Source: Prevotella sp. DNF00663 (GTDB lineage Bacteria; Bacteroidota; Bacteroidia; Bacteroidales; Bacteroidaceae). Taken from it: DNA of 64,000 nt. Position 1 is the stretch's first letter, and each line of letters begins with the position of its first letter. A program made the translations under genes and the position numbers. This document shows, piece by piece, positions 24,921 through 34,462 of this stretch. The DNA lies in NCBI RefSeq assembly GCF_001553265.1, contig NZ_KQ960663.1:49376-113375 (forward strand). Direction: 5' to 3'. Under the pieces are notes generated by a model. It saw only the letters and a program-made list of their open reading frames with translations, did no database searches and had not been told where the DNA came from.

Positions 24921-26321
24921 TTAGAATAAAGGAGCTGCGCTACAAGCATTTGGAGCACGAATCTTGATAGCTTTGGAAATCGTAGGCGCAATTTGGTCTA
25001 CAGTAACAGGTGTAGTAACTCTCTCTGCATGAATCCCTGCCCCATAAAAGATAATAGGAAATGGTACGAAAGTTGTACTACTTGTATAATGTTCTGGTAT
25101 AATTTCATTGACTAGTTGCCAACCCGGAGCAATTTCTATCGTAATATCTCCGCTGACAGGGGGATAAAAACCATTACGCAGTTTTTGTATGTCGTTATTC
25201 CCAGAGAGTAAACGCTTGCTTGTAAATACATCGCTGACACCGGCAGTCTGACTTAGAAGCTCTTGACACCGACTAAGGACATCATGGAGAGTCGCCTTTT
25301 TCTGTCCAATAAGTCTATGATTCAGATAAATTTGGTTGTGATAATATGCCTCGATATATTCCCCCGGTCCATAGATTGCACTTAAATAGACATTAAGGAG
25401 TTTAGCGGTACGATTGATATAGAACGTGCCGGTGGGAATACGGTATTGGGTATAATTTCGATTATCTGCTTGGGCATACCCAGTACTTGTAATGACGAAG
25501 AGTACCTTGTCCTTTCCACTCTGCGCTTCTATATTACTAATTAATTTCCCTAGAGTCTTGTCAAGCTGTGTATAGACTCTTTCCATGGTGGATGTTTGGG
25601 AAAAAGCAGTTGCCGAAAGCGATATGTTCAATAAATCTGGAGTTTCATCGGCCCCCATGGCACGCGCTTGAATGACCGTCAATGCCATATTGGCGATATG
25701 CTCATTGTATTCTGTTGCATTGAAACTATTACCTCGTTTGGTAGCTGTTACTATGGATGATTGAGGCAACCATTTTTCGCTTTTGGGTGTGTAATATGTC
25801 GAGGTACGCCATTTCCCTGTATTCTCGTCAATCCATATAGCGTTGTCGGCTGCATGACCGGCCGAAAGGATTGCGGCATCTTTGTAAGCTGCAAGTCCGT
25901 ATACAATGCTTGTACCATTGCTACTGACTTTCATTTCATCTCCAATGGTAGAGGTCTGAAGCTTTGCAGGTGAAGCAAAATATTTAATGTCGTCTACACA
26001 AGATGCAGGGCGGAGGGTTTTATGATCTAACCATGTAGACGAAATTATGCCATGATGATAAGGCGATGTGCCAGTTGTAATAGATGATATGGCAGAAGCT
26101 CGGTCTATAGGAGTGAAACTATAGGATGCTGCATCGTACACTTTGCCTTGATAGAGTAGCTTTTTGAAGCCATCAGTGCCAAATAGTGGGGAGAATGCTT
26201 CGATATAGTCGGTACGCAATTGGTCGATATTGATATTGACAACAAGTCTTGGTGTCAATTGAAATGCTTGCATCTCAGCGGATGTAAGTGCAGCTATCAA
26301 TATGGCAATGTATCGATTCAT
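24921..26321 (-). CDS. Alkaline-phosphatase-fold protein lacking most active-site residues
   Basis: 466 residues with a signal peptide. It follows the PafA/type I phosphodiesterase layout: strand VVNINIDQLRTDYIEAF with the first metal Asp (D33), GFKKLLYQGKVYDAASYSF, then ITTGTSPYHHGI, and near the end PVTVDQIAPTISKAI. The expected nucleophile motif T-G-P-G-H-A is replaced by the segment DRASAISSI. The later Asp-His metal motif (SSDHG) reads TSTGYA, and the D-x-x-x-H segment reads SLSATAFSQ. It therefore looks like an exported pseudoenzyme. Its start overlaps the lnb stop by four bases (ATGA), so the two are translationally coupled. Confidence 0.75.
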   Translation of the reverse strand: MNRYIAILIAALTSAEMQAFQLTPRLVVNINIDQLRTDYIEAFSPLFGTDGFKKLLYQGKVYDAASYSFTPIDRASAISSITTGTSPYHHGIISSTWLDHKTLRPASCVDDIKYFASPAKLQTSTIGDEMKVSSNGTSIVYGLAAYKDAAILSAGHAADNAIWIDENTGKWRTSTYYTPKSEKWLPQSSIVTATKRGNSFNATEYNEHIANMALTVIQARAMGADETPDLLNISLSATAFSQTSTMERVYTQLDKTLGKLISNIEAQSGKDKVLFVITSTGYAQADNRNYTQYRIPTGTFYINRTAKLLNVYLSAIYGPGEYIEAYYHNQIYLNHRLIGQKKATLHDVLSRCQELLSQTAGVSDVFTSKRLLSGNNDIQKLRNGFYPPVSGDITIEIAPGWQLVNEIIPEHYTSSTTFVPFPIIFYGAGIHAERVTTPVTVDQIAPTISKAIKIRAPNACSAAPLF

Positions 26322-27529
26322 CTATTTATTGTTAATTGTTTTTTAGAATATATTCTATCTGTCCAACGCATTAGCAAGCATAGTGCCAAAAGCATCATTC
26401 CTTCTGCATACTGCTGGAAGAAGCTTAATATGAAGAAAAAAGTGTAGCAAATAGTCAGTATATAAGCATATTTGTGGTTTTTCCTAAATCTCTTGAATAG
26501 GAAAAGTATGTTCAGGGGATTCAGTATTAGAATCTGGAAGTTGATGCTAACTGTTGGATGTTGGCTGAAAATCATGGCCAAAAGTATGAGACCGCATACT
26601 CCTGTAACTAGGAATAGTAGGTAGTCAAAGCAAATAGTTACACCTTTTAAGGGGGAATATATATGTGCTATAATCGTAAAAATGATAGTTATGGCAAGTA
26701 GAATAGCAGCATCTCCTTGTGGTGTTCCTTGGAAGATATTAGGTACGGAGACCACCGTGGTGGGAGGGATAAGCCAATGTGTTTCAGAAACAAAGTTCTC
26801 AGCAATGCCTACGCGATTGATGGTTGCCTTGGAAAAATCGTTGCATAACGAGTCTGGTAGGAATTGTTGCTCAGATTTCTCTGTTCTGTAATCAGCCTTA
26901 ATACCTAGCAGTAAATCGTTGCCAAAGCGTGCCCATCTACTATCTTCATTCCATTGATGAATCATAGAACGATAGGTGGCATCCGGATTTGTGATAGGTG
27001 GAAAGGTTACTTTTCCTTCTAGATTACTGACTAAAATATCTCTAGCCCTTGTGGTACAATTATCGTAGAAGTAATTATAACGATAGGTTCGATTCTCTGG
27101 TAGGTAATTTGTTCTTAGAGCCTTTTCTATATTCTCTTTTTCGGCTTGAGTTAGATTAAGCTTTTGTTCTTTTACCCATCTACGATCTGATTGGTATTCT
27201 GCCAAAAAGTCATTGAATGGGATGATCCCCATTTCGTAATAGGTAAGGCCAAATACAAATCTTAAAATAAAAAAGCTTTGCTTGAATGAAAACATTCCAT
27301 AATTAATGGCCCAATCTTCATTCCTAGTTATATTATGAAACCTGATGGCAGTGTGGCCGTAAAGGGAATAGATTTCAGACCCAGGTCCGCATGTCAACAA
27401 ACTGATTTCAATAGAATCTTTTGATAAATTCTTTGGAGTACCGCTTGTATTTTCGGCATTGGTAATACTTGTTAAAGACAGTAAAATTATAAAATAAGCT
27501 GTCCTTAATATGTGGTTGAAATGTTTCAC
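26318..27529 (-). CDS. lnb: DUF4105 membrane protein, probable lipoprotein N-acyltransferase Lnb
   Basis: 403 residues. A signal/anchor at about 7-25 is followed by the DUF4105 periplasmic domain with a thiol-type pair: His59 in IYSLYGHTAIRFH and Cys158 in YNYFYDNCTTRARDIL. About five hydrophobic segments form the C-terminal half (from residue 270). To my knowledge a DUF4105 protein encoded beside secA in Bacteroides has been reported as the enzyme Lnb that N-acylates lipoproteins in place of Lnt; this gene has the same domain and neighbourhood. It lies divergent from an outer-membrane protein and lptC, and is coupled to the pseudophosphatase downstream. Confidence 0.78.
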   Translation of the reverse strand: MKHFNHILRTAYFIILLSLTSITNAENTSGTPKNLSKDSIEISLLTCGPGSEIYSLYGHTAIRFHNITRNEDWAINYGMFSFKQSFFILRFVFGLTYYEMGIIPFNDFLAEYQSDRRWVKEQKLNLTQAEKENIEKALRTNYLPENRTYRYNYFYDNCTTRARDILVSNLEGKVTFPPITNPDATYRSMIHQWNEDSRWARFGNDLLLGIKADYRTEKSEQQFLPDSLCNDFSKATINRVGIAENFVSETHWLIPPTTVVSVPNIFQGTPQGDAAILLAITIIFTIIAHIYSPLKGVTICFDYLLFLVTGVCGLILLAMIFSQHPTVSINFQILILNPLNILFLFKRFRKNHKYAYILTICYTFFFILSFFQQYAEGMMLLALCLLMRWTDRIYSKKQLTINR

Positions 27530-27586
27530 GATGCAAAAATAACTTATATTTCCGAGTTATCCTGCATTTGTTTCTGTTTTTTTTGA

Positions 27587-27594
27587 TAATTTTG
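27587..27594 (+). promoter_or_regulatory. -7 box TAATTTTG before the outer-membrane barrel gene
   Basis: A full match to TAnnTTTG, 20 bases before ATG 27615. A TTTG at 27567-27570 could serve as the upstream element although the spacing is short. Confidence 0.5.
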
Positions 27595-27614
27595 CAGCGT
27601 TTATTTTATACTAG

Positions 27615-28922
27615 ATGAAAAAGATACTTCTATGCATGGCCTTGATGGCTGCAATCTCTAACTCAGCGTTTGCACAGAGTGGAACGAATTCTCCTTATAG
27701 TCAATTCGGACTAGGTATGCTCACTGAGCAGGGAGCAGGCTTTAGTCGTGGTATGAATGGTTTAGGTCTTGGTTTTCGTGAACATAATCAAGTAAATTAC
27801 CTAAATCCAGCATCGTTGTCTGCCATAGATTCTTTGAGTTTCATCTTTGATGCAGGCTTTTCTGGACAAATAACCAATTTTTCCGAAAATGGGGTTCGTA
27901 AAAATGCTAATAATGCAACTTTTGATTATGTTGTAGCTGGATTTCGGGCAGCTAAGCATTTTGGAGTTAGTTTTGGTTTGATACCCTTCACTAATATAGG
28001 GTATAACTATGCGACAACAGAAACCTTGAATCCAAATTCTAGCAACACGTCAAAGGCTTATAGCAATACCTATAATGGTGAAGGTGGGTTGCATGATGTC
28101 TATTTGGGATTTGGTTGGGAGCCATTTAAAGGTTTCTCTTTTGGTGCGACTGTAGGTTTCCTTTGGGGTAATTATACTCGCTCGGTTATTAATAGTTATA
28201 GCGATGCTTATGTTAATACGCTGGCTAAGTATTATACTGCTTCTGTAAGTAACTATAAATTGGATTTCGGTGTTCAGTATACTGCAAAATTGAAAGAGAA
28301 GGATCAATTGACAATTGGTCTTACTTATGGTTTAGGACATAAGTTGAATGCAGATGCCTCTTGTAAAGTGGTTTCTACCAATAGCCAAACGGTTACTGCC
28401 GATACGACGTCTTACATAGCGGCTAAAGCACTTGAGATGCCGACAAGCATTGGGGCCGGTTTTATGTGGAATCACCATGATATGTTGAAATTTGGTGTTG
28501 ATTATTCTTTGCAAAAATGGGGTACTACAGAGTTTCCACAATATAATGAGTCTAATGGTAATGTAAGCTATATGAAGACATCGGGTCTGTTTAAGGATAG
28601 ACATAAGATCACGGCCGGATTTGATTTTACTCCTATGTCTAAGCGTTCACGGTCTTTATTTAATCGTATTCATTATCGGGCCGGTGTAAGTTATGCGACA
28701 CCATACTTAGTCATAAATGGGCAAGATGGTCCTAAGGAGATTAGTGCGACTGTAGGTTTTGGCATTCCAATCATGAATGCTTATAATAATCGTTCGATGT
28801 TAAATATCAGTGCACAGTGGGTTAATCAATCAGCTACAGGATTCATTAAGGAGAATACTTTCAGAATAAATATAGGATTAACGTTTAATGAACGTTGGTT
28901 TGCAAAGTGGAAAGTGGAATAA
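27615..28922 (+). CDS. Outer-membrane beta-barrel protein (FadL/OmpP1-like)
   Basis: 435 residues with a signal peptide (LLCMALMAAISNSAFAQS). The mature start GTNSPYSQFGLGMLTEQG and the NPASLSAIDSLSF segment resemble FadL/OmpP1-like barrels of Bacteroidota, where NPA is a typical early motif. Alternating aromatic strands continue to the end (NIGLTFNERWFAKW). A substrate cannot be assigned. It lies directly upstream of lptC and is probably cotranscribed with it; the lptC reading frame begins only 16 bases after its stop. Confidence 0.72.
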   Translation: MKKILLCMALMAAISNSAFAQSGTNSPYSQFGLGMLTEQGAGFSRGMNGLGLGFREHNQVNYLNPASLSAIDSLSFIFDAGFSGQITNFSENGVRKNANNATFDYVVAGFRAAKHFGVSFGLIPFTNIGYNYATTETLNPNSSNTSKAYSNTYNGEGGLHDVYLGFGWEPFKGFSFGATVGFLWGNYTRSVINSYSDAYVNTLAKYYTASVSNYKLDFGVQYTAKLKEKDQLTIGLTYGLGHKLNADASCKVVSTNSQTVTADTTSYIAAKALEMPTSIGAGFMWNHHDMLKFGVDYSLQKWGTTEFPQYNESNGNVSYMKTSGLFKDRHKITAGFDFTPMSKRSRSLFNRIHYRAGVSYATPYLVINGQDGPKEISATVGFGIPIMNAYNNRSMLNISAQWVNQSATGFIKENTFRINIGLTFNERWFAKWKVE

Positions 28923-28938
28923 AAGGCTGTTTGTCTTA

Positions 28939-29604
28939 ATGAAGTCTTCTTGGTGTATATCCGGCTGTTTACTATTACTGTTCCTTTCTTTTAATTCTTG
29001 TAAGGAGCAGAAAGAGCATACTGCACCTGCCATTTTAGAGAAAGATTCTGTGGCATTGATGACATCTTATGGAGTTAATACGCTCATCTCCGACTCTGGT
29101 GTCATTAAATATCGTATTGTTACAGAAGAGTGGGAGGTAAATGAAAACCGTAATCCTCCAAGATGGATATTTGATAAAGGACTATTCTTGGAACAATTTG
29201 ATGAGAAATTCCATGTTCAATCGTACATTCAATGCGATACAGCTTATTATTATACCCAGCAGAAAATATGGGAATTACACTCTCGTGTGAAGATTCTAAC
29301 GAAAGATGGACTGAAGTTTCAAAGCGAGCAATTATTTTGGGACGAGAATAAACATGAACTTTATTCCTATGTATTCTCCCGATTAATAACTCCCGAACGC
29401 ACGTTACAAGGTACTTATTTCCGAAGTGATGAGAAGATGACTAAGTATTATGTGTCAAATACGAAGGGCTCTTTTGAAAAGGGGGATTTTGATAATAATG
29501 CTGATATGACGGATTCTGCTAAAGTTGCTACGGATTCGATACAAAAAGCTAGGCGTCCTCAAACCGAACCTCGTAGACTGAGTGTACCTGTTTTAAAACA
29601 TTAA
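28939..29604 (+). CDS. lptC: LptC, lipopolysaccharide export lipoprotein
   Basis: 221 residues from ATG 28939. An earlier ATG at 28888 overlaps the upstream gene and would put a basic extension before the signal, so it is not preferred. The N-terminus is lipoprotein-like, ending LSFNSC. The LptC/OstA-like beta-jellyroll region spans about 45-190 (ISDSGVIKYRIVTEEW, then VKILTKDGLKFQSEQLFWD, TLQGTYFRSDEKMTKY). LptC hands LPS from the LptB2FG complex to the periplasmic bridge. The basic, Pro-rich C-terminal tail is variable. Confidence 0.85.
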   Translation: MKSSWCISGCLLLLFLSFNSCKEQKEHTAPAILEKDSVALMTSYGVNTLISDSGVIKYRIVTEEWEVNENRNPPRWIFDKGLFLEQFDEKFHVQSYIQCDTAYYYTQQKIWELHSRVKILTKDGLKFQSEQLFWDENKHELYSYVFSRLITPERTLQGTYFRSDEKMTKYYVSNTKGSFEKGDFDNNADMTDSAKVATDSIQKARRPQTEPRRLSVPVLKH

Positions 29605-29624
29605 AATTAAATTATTTATATAAT

Positions 29625-30884
29625 TTGGATTTACCGTTAATCATAAGTATTATTATTACGATGCTCTTCTCAGCTTTCTTTTCTGGGATGGAGATAGCCT
29701 TTGTTTCTTCAAATAGGATGTTAGCTGAAATGGACAAAAATCGCAATAGTATTACTCAGCGTATTGTCGATTTCTTTTATCATCATCCTAACGATTTTGT
29801 TAGTACAACGTTGGTGGGTAACAATATTGTGCTTGTTGTTTACGGTATTTTGATTGCCCATTTCTTTGATAGCACCATATTTGTAGGGTTGGAGTCTGGA
29901 TATAGGGTGATGGCAGACACAATATTGTCTACGATTATTGTCTTGTTTGTGGGAGAGTTTATGCCTAAGACGCTTTTTAAAAGCAACCCGAATAAGCTCC
30001 TTGCATTCTTTTCACCATTGGTGTTTGTCTTTTATATCATCCTGTGGCCTATTAGTAGATTGTCTACGTTCCTTTCTAAAATCTTATTACGCCTACTTGG
30101 GGTAAAGATAGATACAAGTAATGGTGTCGGTGAGTTTTCAAAAGTCGATCTTGATTTCCTTGTTCAGTCAAGTATTGAGAATGCTAAGAGCGACGATGAT
30201 ATAGAAGATGAAGTGAAGATTTTTCAGAACGCATTGGATTTCTCTGATACAAAGGTGAGGGATTGTATGGTTCCTCGAACAGAAATCAATGCTGTTGAGA
30301 AGAATTGTACGTTGGAGGAATTAAAACAGAAATTCATTGAGAGTGGTAATTCCAAGATTATTGTTTACAATGAAGATATTGACCATGTAGAGGGATATAT
30401 ACACTCTTCGGAAATGTTTCGTGACCCTGCACATTGGACTGACCATATCAATTCCATTCCCTTTGTTCCTGAAACGATGGCTGCTCAACGTTTAATGCAT
30501 ATGCTCTTACAGGAAAAGAAAAGTCTTGGTATCGTTGTAGATGAGTTTGGAGGTACTAGTGGACTAGTCTCTTTGGAAGACATTGTGGAAGAAATTTTTG
30601 GTGATATAGAAGATGAACACGACAATATGAAATATATTTCCAAGAAAAATGAAGATGGAAGTTACACGTTGTCGGCTCGGTTGGAAATTGATCGAGTGAA
30701 CGAACTCTTCGATTTGGCGTTGCCAGAAAGTGATGATTATATGACTATAGGAGGCTTTATTTTACACGAATATCAGAGCTTTCCAAAGTTGAATGAAGTG
30801 ATACAAATCGGTAAATATAGATTTAAAATCATCAAGAATACTATGACAAAAATAGAATTAGTGCGACTTTGGATAGATAAATAA
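29625..30884 (+). CDS. CNNM/CorC-type (hemolysin/GldE-like) membrane protein with CBS pair
   Basis: 419 residues, probable TTG start at 29625. The DUF21/CNNM membrane domain covers about 1-145 (FSAFFSGMEIAFVSSNRMLAE). Two CBS domains follow at about 200-325 (VRDCMVPRTEINAVE and LGIVVDEFGGTSGLVSLEDI). The C-terminal CorC_HlyC domain lies at about 335-419. Members transport or sense divalent metals such as Mg2+ or Co2+; in gliding relatives the homologue is GldE. It follows lptC by 20 bases and is likely in the same operon. Confidence 0.88.
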   Translation: MDLPLIISIIITMLFSAFFSGMEIAFVSSNRMLAEMDKNRNSITQRIVDFFYHHPNDFVSTTLVGNNIVLVVYGILIAHFFDSTIFVGLESGYRVMADTILSTIIVLFVGEFMPKTLFKSNPNKLLAFFSPLVFVFYIILWPISRLSTFLSKILLRLLGVKIDTSNGVGEFSKVDLDFLVQSSIENAKSDDDIEDEVKIFQNALDFSDTKVRDCMVPRTEINAVEKNCTLEELKQKFIESGNSKIIVYNEDIDHVEGYIHSSEMFRDPAHWTDHINSIPFVPETMAAQRLMHMLLQEKKSLGIVVDEFGGTSGLVSLEDIVEEIFGDIEDEHDNMKYISKKNEDGSYTLSARLEIDRVNELFDLALPESDDYMTIGGFILHEYQSFPKLNEVIQIGKYRFKIIKNTMTKIELVRLWIDK

Positions 30885-30994
30885 TAGCGAATTAGTCTAC
30901 TTAAAAATAGTTTAACCTATTCAAACAATGAGGAAAATAGCTTATAAGGTAAGCTTTTATGGTAGAAAAGTTACTCTATTTATATTTTTATTGC

Positions 30995-31002
30995 TATTTT
31001 TG
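30995..31002 (+). promoter_or_regulatory. -7 box TATTTTTG before the foldase gene
   Basis: A full match to TAnnTTTG, about 50 bases before ATG 31055, in an AT-rich 170-base spacer. It suggests independent transcription of the PpiD-like gene. Confidence 0.5.
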
Positions 31003-31054
31003 TAGCCACTTTGTATGATGAAAAAACATAAAAATAAATAAACATAATAAAGTA

Positions 31055-33196
31055 ATGGCAGCATTAGGAAAAATTAGAAGCAAAGGTGTGACCTTGATTA
31101 TCATCATTGGTCTAGGTCTTTTTGCCTTCATTGCCGAAGAGGCGTTTCGCTCTTGTGAGACAAACCGAAACAATCAACGTCAACAAGTCGGTGAAGTGTT
31201 AGGTGAGAAAATCAATGTACAGGATTTTCAAAAGTTAGTTGATGAGTATACTGAAGTAATTAAAATGCAGCAGGGAACTCAAAACCTAAACGATGAGCAG
31301 TTGAACCAAGTGAAGGATATGGTGTGGAATACTTATATCCAGTCTAAGCTTGTTGAAAACGAAGCAAAGGAACTTGGATTGACAGTTACCGATAAGGAGA
31401 TGCAGAATATTTTGAAACAGGGAACTAATCCAATGTTATTGCAGACTCCTTTTGTTAATCAACAAACTGGTCGTTTTGATGCTAATGCTTTGCAAAAGTT
31501 CCTTGCAGAGTATAAGGCACAGAAGACAGCGAATCCTCAAATGGCACAGCAATATGAAACCATTTATAAGTATTGGACTTTTATAGAGAAGACTTTGCGT
31601 CAACAAACATTGGCACAAAAGTTCCAAAATCTATTGGCTCATAGCTTTTTGTCTAATCCTGTAGAAGCTAAGATGGCATTCAAGGATGCTACAGAAGAAA
31701 ATCAAATTCAATTGGCTTCATTGCCTTATAGCAGTGTTTCAGACGATAAAGTGAAGATTTCTGATGCAGATTTGAAAGCGAAGTATGATGAATTGAAACC
31801 TCGCTTTAAGCAGTATGTTGAAAGTAGAGATATTAAGTTTATTGATTATCAGGTAACAGCTTCTTCTAATGATAAGTCTGCAATCAATAAGCAATTTGCT
31901 ACTTATGCTAGTGAGTTGGCTGTCGCTGCTGATCCTGCGGAAGTTGTTCGTAAGAGTACCTCTTTGATTAGTTATCTTGGAATTCCTGTAGCAAAGACTG
32001 CTTTCCCCTCTGATATTGCGCAACGTTTGGATTCTATGGCTGTAGGTCAGACTTTTGGTCCTTCTGTAAACCATCAGGACAATACTATGAATATAGTGAA
32101 ACTAGTTGCAAAACAGCAGTTGCCTGATTCTATTCAGTATCGTCAGATTCAAATTAGTGGCGCATCCGTAGATGTAGCTCGCAAGACTGCTGATTCTGTG
32201 TATACTGCTTTGAAGAGTGGAGCTGATTTTGAGGCATTAGCTAAGAAGTATGGCCAAACTGGCGCGAAGACTTGGATGACCACCAATCAGTATCAGAATG
32301 CTCCTTCCATGGATAATGATACGAAGACATTTATCAACAGCTTGAATACCATGGCAGTAAATGGAGTCGTTAATATTCCTATTACTCAAGGTAATATTAT
32401 CCTTCAGGTCGTAGATCGTAAGGGCATGATTAATAAGTATACTGCGGCTGTTATCAAGAAGAGTATAGAATTCTCTAGAGAGACTTATAGTGCAGCTTAT
32501 AATAAGTTCAGCTCTTTTGTAAGTGCAAATCAATCTGCCGAAGCTATCTTGAAGAATGCACAAGCTAGTGGATTTAAGGTTCAAGAGGCTAATGATGTTA
32601 CAACTGCTCAGCATTATTTGGCTAATATACATAGTACACGTGAGGCTTTGAAATGGTTGTTTGAGGCTAAACAGGGTAGTGTTTCTCCTATGTATGAATG
32701 TGGCGATAACGACCACTTGTTGGTTGTAGTGCTTACAAAGATTCATCCTATCGGTTATCGTACTTTGGAAGACAATCAGGTAAAGGAAGTCGTCAAGGCT
32801 GAAGTGTTGAAAGATAAGAAGGCTGAAGTGTTATTGGCAAAACTTCAAGGTGCCAATACTGTGGCTGCTGCAAAGGCTAAGGGTGCAACTGTTTCTCCTG
32901 TAAATCAGGTTACATTTGCTGCACCAGTATTTATTCCAGCAACAGGTGCTAGTGAGCCAGCTCTTAGTGGTGCTGTTGCTGCTACGAAGAAAGGACAGTT
33001 TAGTGCTAAACCAGTGAAAGGTAATGCCGGTGTTTATGTGTTCCAAGTCATGAACAAGCAGGCTGGTTCTACTAAGTTCAATGATAAGTCAGAGGAACAA
33101 AAACTTCGTCAGAAAGCTCTTCAGTATGCTGGGAATTTCATGAATGAACTTTATATGAAGGCAAAGGTTGTTGATAACCGTTATTTGTTCTTCTAA
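31055..33196 (+). CDS. PpiD/SurA-like peptidyl-prolyl isomerase
   Basis: 713 residues. One N-terminal membrane anchor (about 11-27, VTLIIIIGLGLFAFIAEEAF) is followed by a SurA_N-type chaperone domain (about 45-200). Parvulin-type segments lie in the middle and later parts (for example QYRQIQISGASVDVARKTAD then DFEALAKKYGQTG). The layout is that of PpiD, an inner-membrane-anchored periplasmic foldase near the Sec translocon. It acts on exported, mainly outer-membrane proteins; that role is inferred from the family. The preceding genes are also envelope genes. A strong terminator follows. Confidence 0.88.
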   Translation: MAALGKIRSKGVTLIIIIGLGLFAFIAEEAFRSCETNRNNQRQQVGEVLGEKINVQDFQKLVDEYTEVIKMQQGTQNLNDEQLNQVKDMVWNTYIQSKLVENEAKELGLTVTDKEMQNILKQGTNPMLLQTPFVNQQTGRFDANALQKFLAEYKAQKTANPQMAQQYETIYKYWTFIEKTLRQQTLAQKFQNLLAHSFLSNPVEAKMAFKDATEENQIQLASLPYSSVSDDKVKISDADLKAKYDELKPRFKQYVESRDIKFIDYQVTASSNDKSAINKQFATYASELAVAADPAEVVRKSTSLISYLGIPVAKTAFPSDIAQRLDSMAVGQTFGPSVNHQDNTMNIVKLVAKQQLPDSIQYRQIQISGASVDVARKTADSVYTALKSGADFEALAKKYGQTGAKTWMTTNQYQNAPSMDNDTKTFINSLNTMAVNGVVNIPITQGNIILQVVDRKGMINKYTAAVIKKSIEFSRETYSAAYNKFSSFVSANQSAEAILKNAQASGFKVQEANDVTTAQHYLANIHSTREALKWLFEAKQGSVSPMYECGDNDHLLVVVLTKIHPIGYRTLEDNQVKEVVKAEVLKDKKAEVLLAKLQGANTVAAAKAKGATVSPVNQVTFAAPVFIPATGASEPALSGAVAATKKGQFSAKPVKGNAGVYVFQVMNKQAGSTKFNDKSEEQKLRQKALQYAGNFMNELYMKAKVVDNRYLFF

Positions 33197-33250
33197 GTAT
33201 TGCCTAGAATTGAAAGTGTTATATTAAGTAACATCTCTTTGATTAGATAT

Positions 33251-33286
33251 AAGCTCCGGCCTAAAACAGGTTGGAGCTTTATTTTG
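33251..33286 (+). terminator. Terminator after the PpiD-like gene
   Basis: A 12-pair stem with two G-T pairs (AAGCTCCGGCCT with AGGTTGGAGCTT), loop AAAAC, then TTTATTTT on the plus strand. Confidence 0.75.
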
Positions 33287-33381
33287 TAGCATCTAGTAGA
33301 AAGTTTATAGAGTAGTACAAGGAATCAATACATTAGCAACAATAAACATTCTAGAATTTCTTATTTATATCTTATTTGCAT

Positions 33382-33389
33382 TATCTTTG
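33382..33389 (+). promoter_or_regulatory. -7 box TATCTTTG before the Gfo/Idh/MocA gene
   Basis: A full match to TAnnTTTG in TTATCTTTGC, about 80 bases before ATG 33472. Confidence 0.45.
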
Positions 33390-33471
33390 CACTGATTAGC
33401 CTGTAGAATGGTTGATAGTATTAGAAGATGCCATCTTACTATTAGATATTAAATCGAAGGAAATTAAAGAT

Positions 33472-34455
33472 ATGAAACTAATTAGTTGGGGGTTTATTGG
33501 CTGTGGAGAGGTCACAGAGAAGAAGTCTGGACCGGCTTTCAACGAGATTGAAGGCTCTCATGTTGAAGCAGTCATGAGTAGAAGTGAAGAGAAAGCCCGT
33601 TCTTATGCAGAGCGTCATCATATCAAAAAATGGTATACTGATGCCCAAGAGTTGATAGACGATTCCAATATCAATGCCATTTATATTGCCACTCCACCAT
33701 CTAGTCATGCCACATTCGCTATTATGGCGATGAAGGCAGGAAAGCCCGTATATGTAGAAAAACCACTTGCTTCCAGCTATGAAGATTGTGCTCGAATCAA
33801 TCGGGTAAGTGAGCAGACTGGTGTACCTTGTTTTGTTGCGTATTATAGACGGTATCTTCCTTATTTCCAAAAAGTGAAGAATATTATCTCTAGTGGAACT
33901 ATTGGCAAGGTGACAAATGTTCAGGTGAGATTTTCTGTACCTCCGAGGGATTTAGATTATAGTAGTGCTAAGAATCTTCCTTGGCGTCTTCAACCCGATA
34001 TTGCTGGTGGTGGATACTTCTATGATTTAGCTCCTCATCAGCTCGATTTGTTACAAGAACTGTTCGGAGTGATTACACGGGCACATGGGTATTGTGCCAA
34101 TCGTGCTCATTTGTATCAAGCCGAAGACACTATCAGTGCTTGTTTTTTGTTTGAAAATGGCCTACCCGGAAGTGGTTCTTGGTGTTTTGTTGGGCATCAA
34201 AGTGCCAAAGAAGACCGAATAGAAGTTATTGGCGACAAAGGCATGGTATCGTTTTCTGTATTTAACTATGATCCAATCATGCTTGTTACAAGTGCAGGGA
34301 CGACAAGTATTACAGTTCCTAATCCAGACTATGTACAGTTACCAATTATCAAGACAGTGACAGAAGACTTACAAGGGATTGGTGCTTGTACATGTACTAG
34401 TGTGAGTGCTACCCCTGTCAATTGGGTTATGGATAGAATTTTAGGTAAACTTTAG
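33472..34455 (+). CDS. Gfo/Idh/MocA-family oxidoreductase
   Basis: 327 residues from ATG 33472; the frame upstream to 33412 is not needed. The N-terminal Rossmann motif is WGFIGCGEVTEKKSGP. The catalytic-type motif YVEKPLASSYEDC gives the EKP lysine near residue 100, and GGGYFYDLAPHQLDLL carries the conserved D-x-x-x-H. The fold is a dinucleotide-dependent dehydrogenase, typically acting on sugars or sugar-like compounds; the substrate here is unknown. It ends 7 bases before the DUF4421 gene on the same strand. Confidence 0.85.
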   Translation: MKLISWGFIGCGEVTEKKSGPAFNEIEGSHVEAVMSRSEEKARSYAERHHIKKWYTDAQELIDDSNINAIYIATPPSSHATFAIMAMKAGKPVYVEKPLASSYEDCARINRVSEQTGVPCFVAYYRRYLPYFQKVKNIISSGTIGKVTNVQVRFSVPPRDLDYSSAKNLPWRLQPDIAGGGYFYDLAPHQLDLLQELFGVITRAHGYCANRAHLYQAEDTISACFLFENGLPGSGSWCFVGHQSAKEDRIEVIGDKGMVSFSVFNYDPIMLVTSAGTTSITVPNPDYVQLPIIKTVTEDLQGIGACTCTSVSATPVNWVMDRILGKL

Positions 34456-34462
34456 ATAGACA

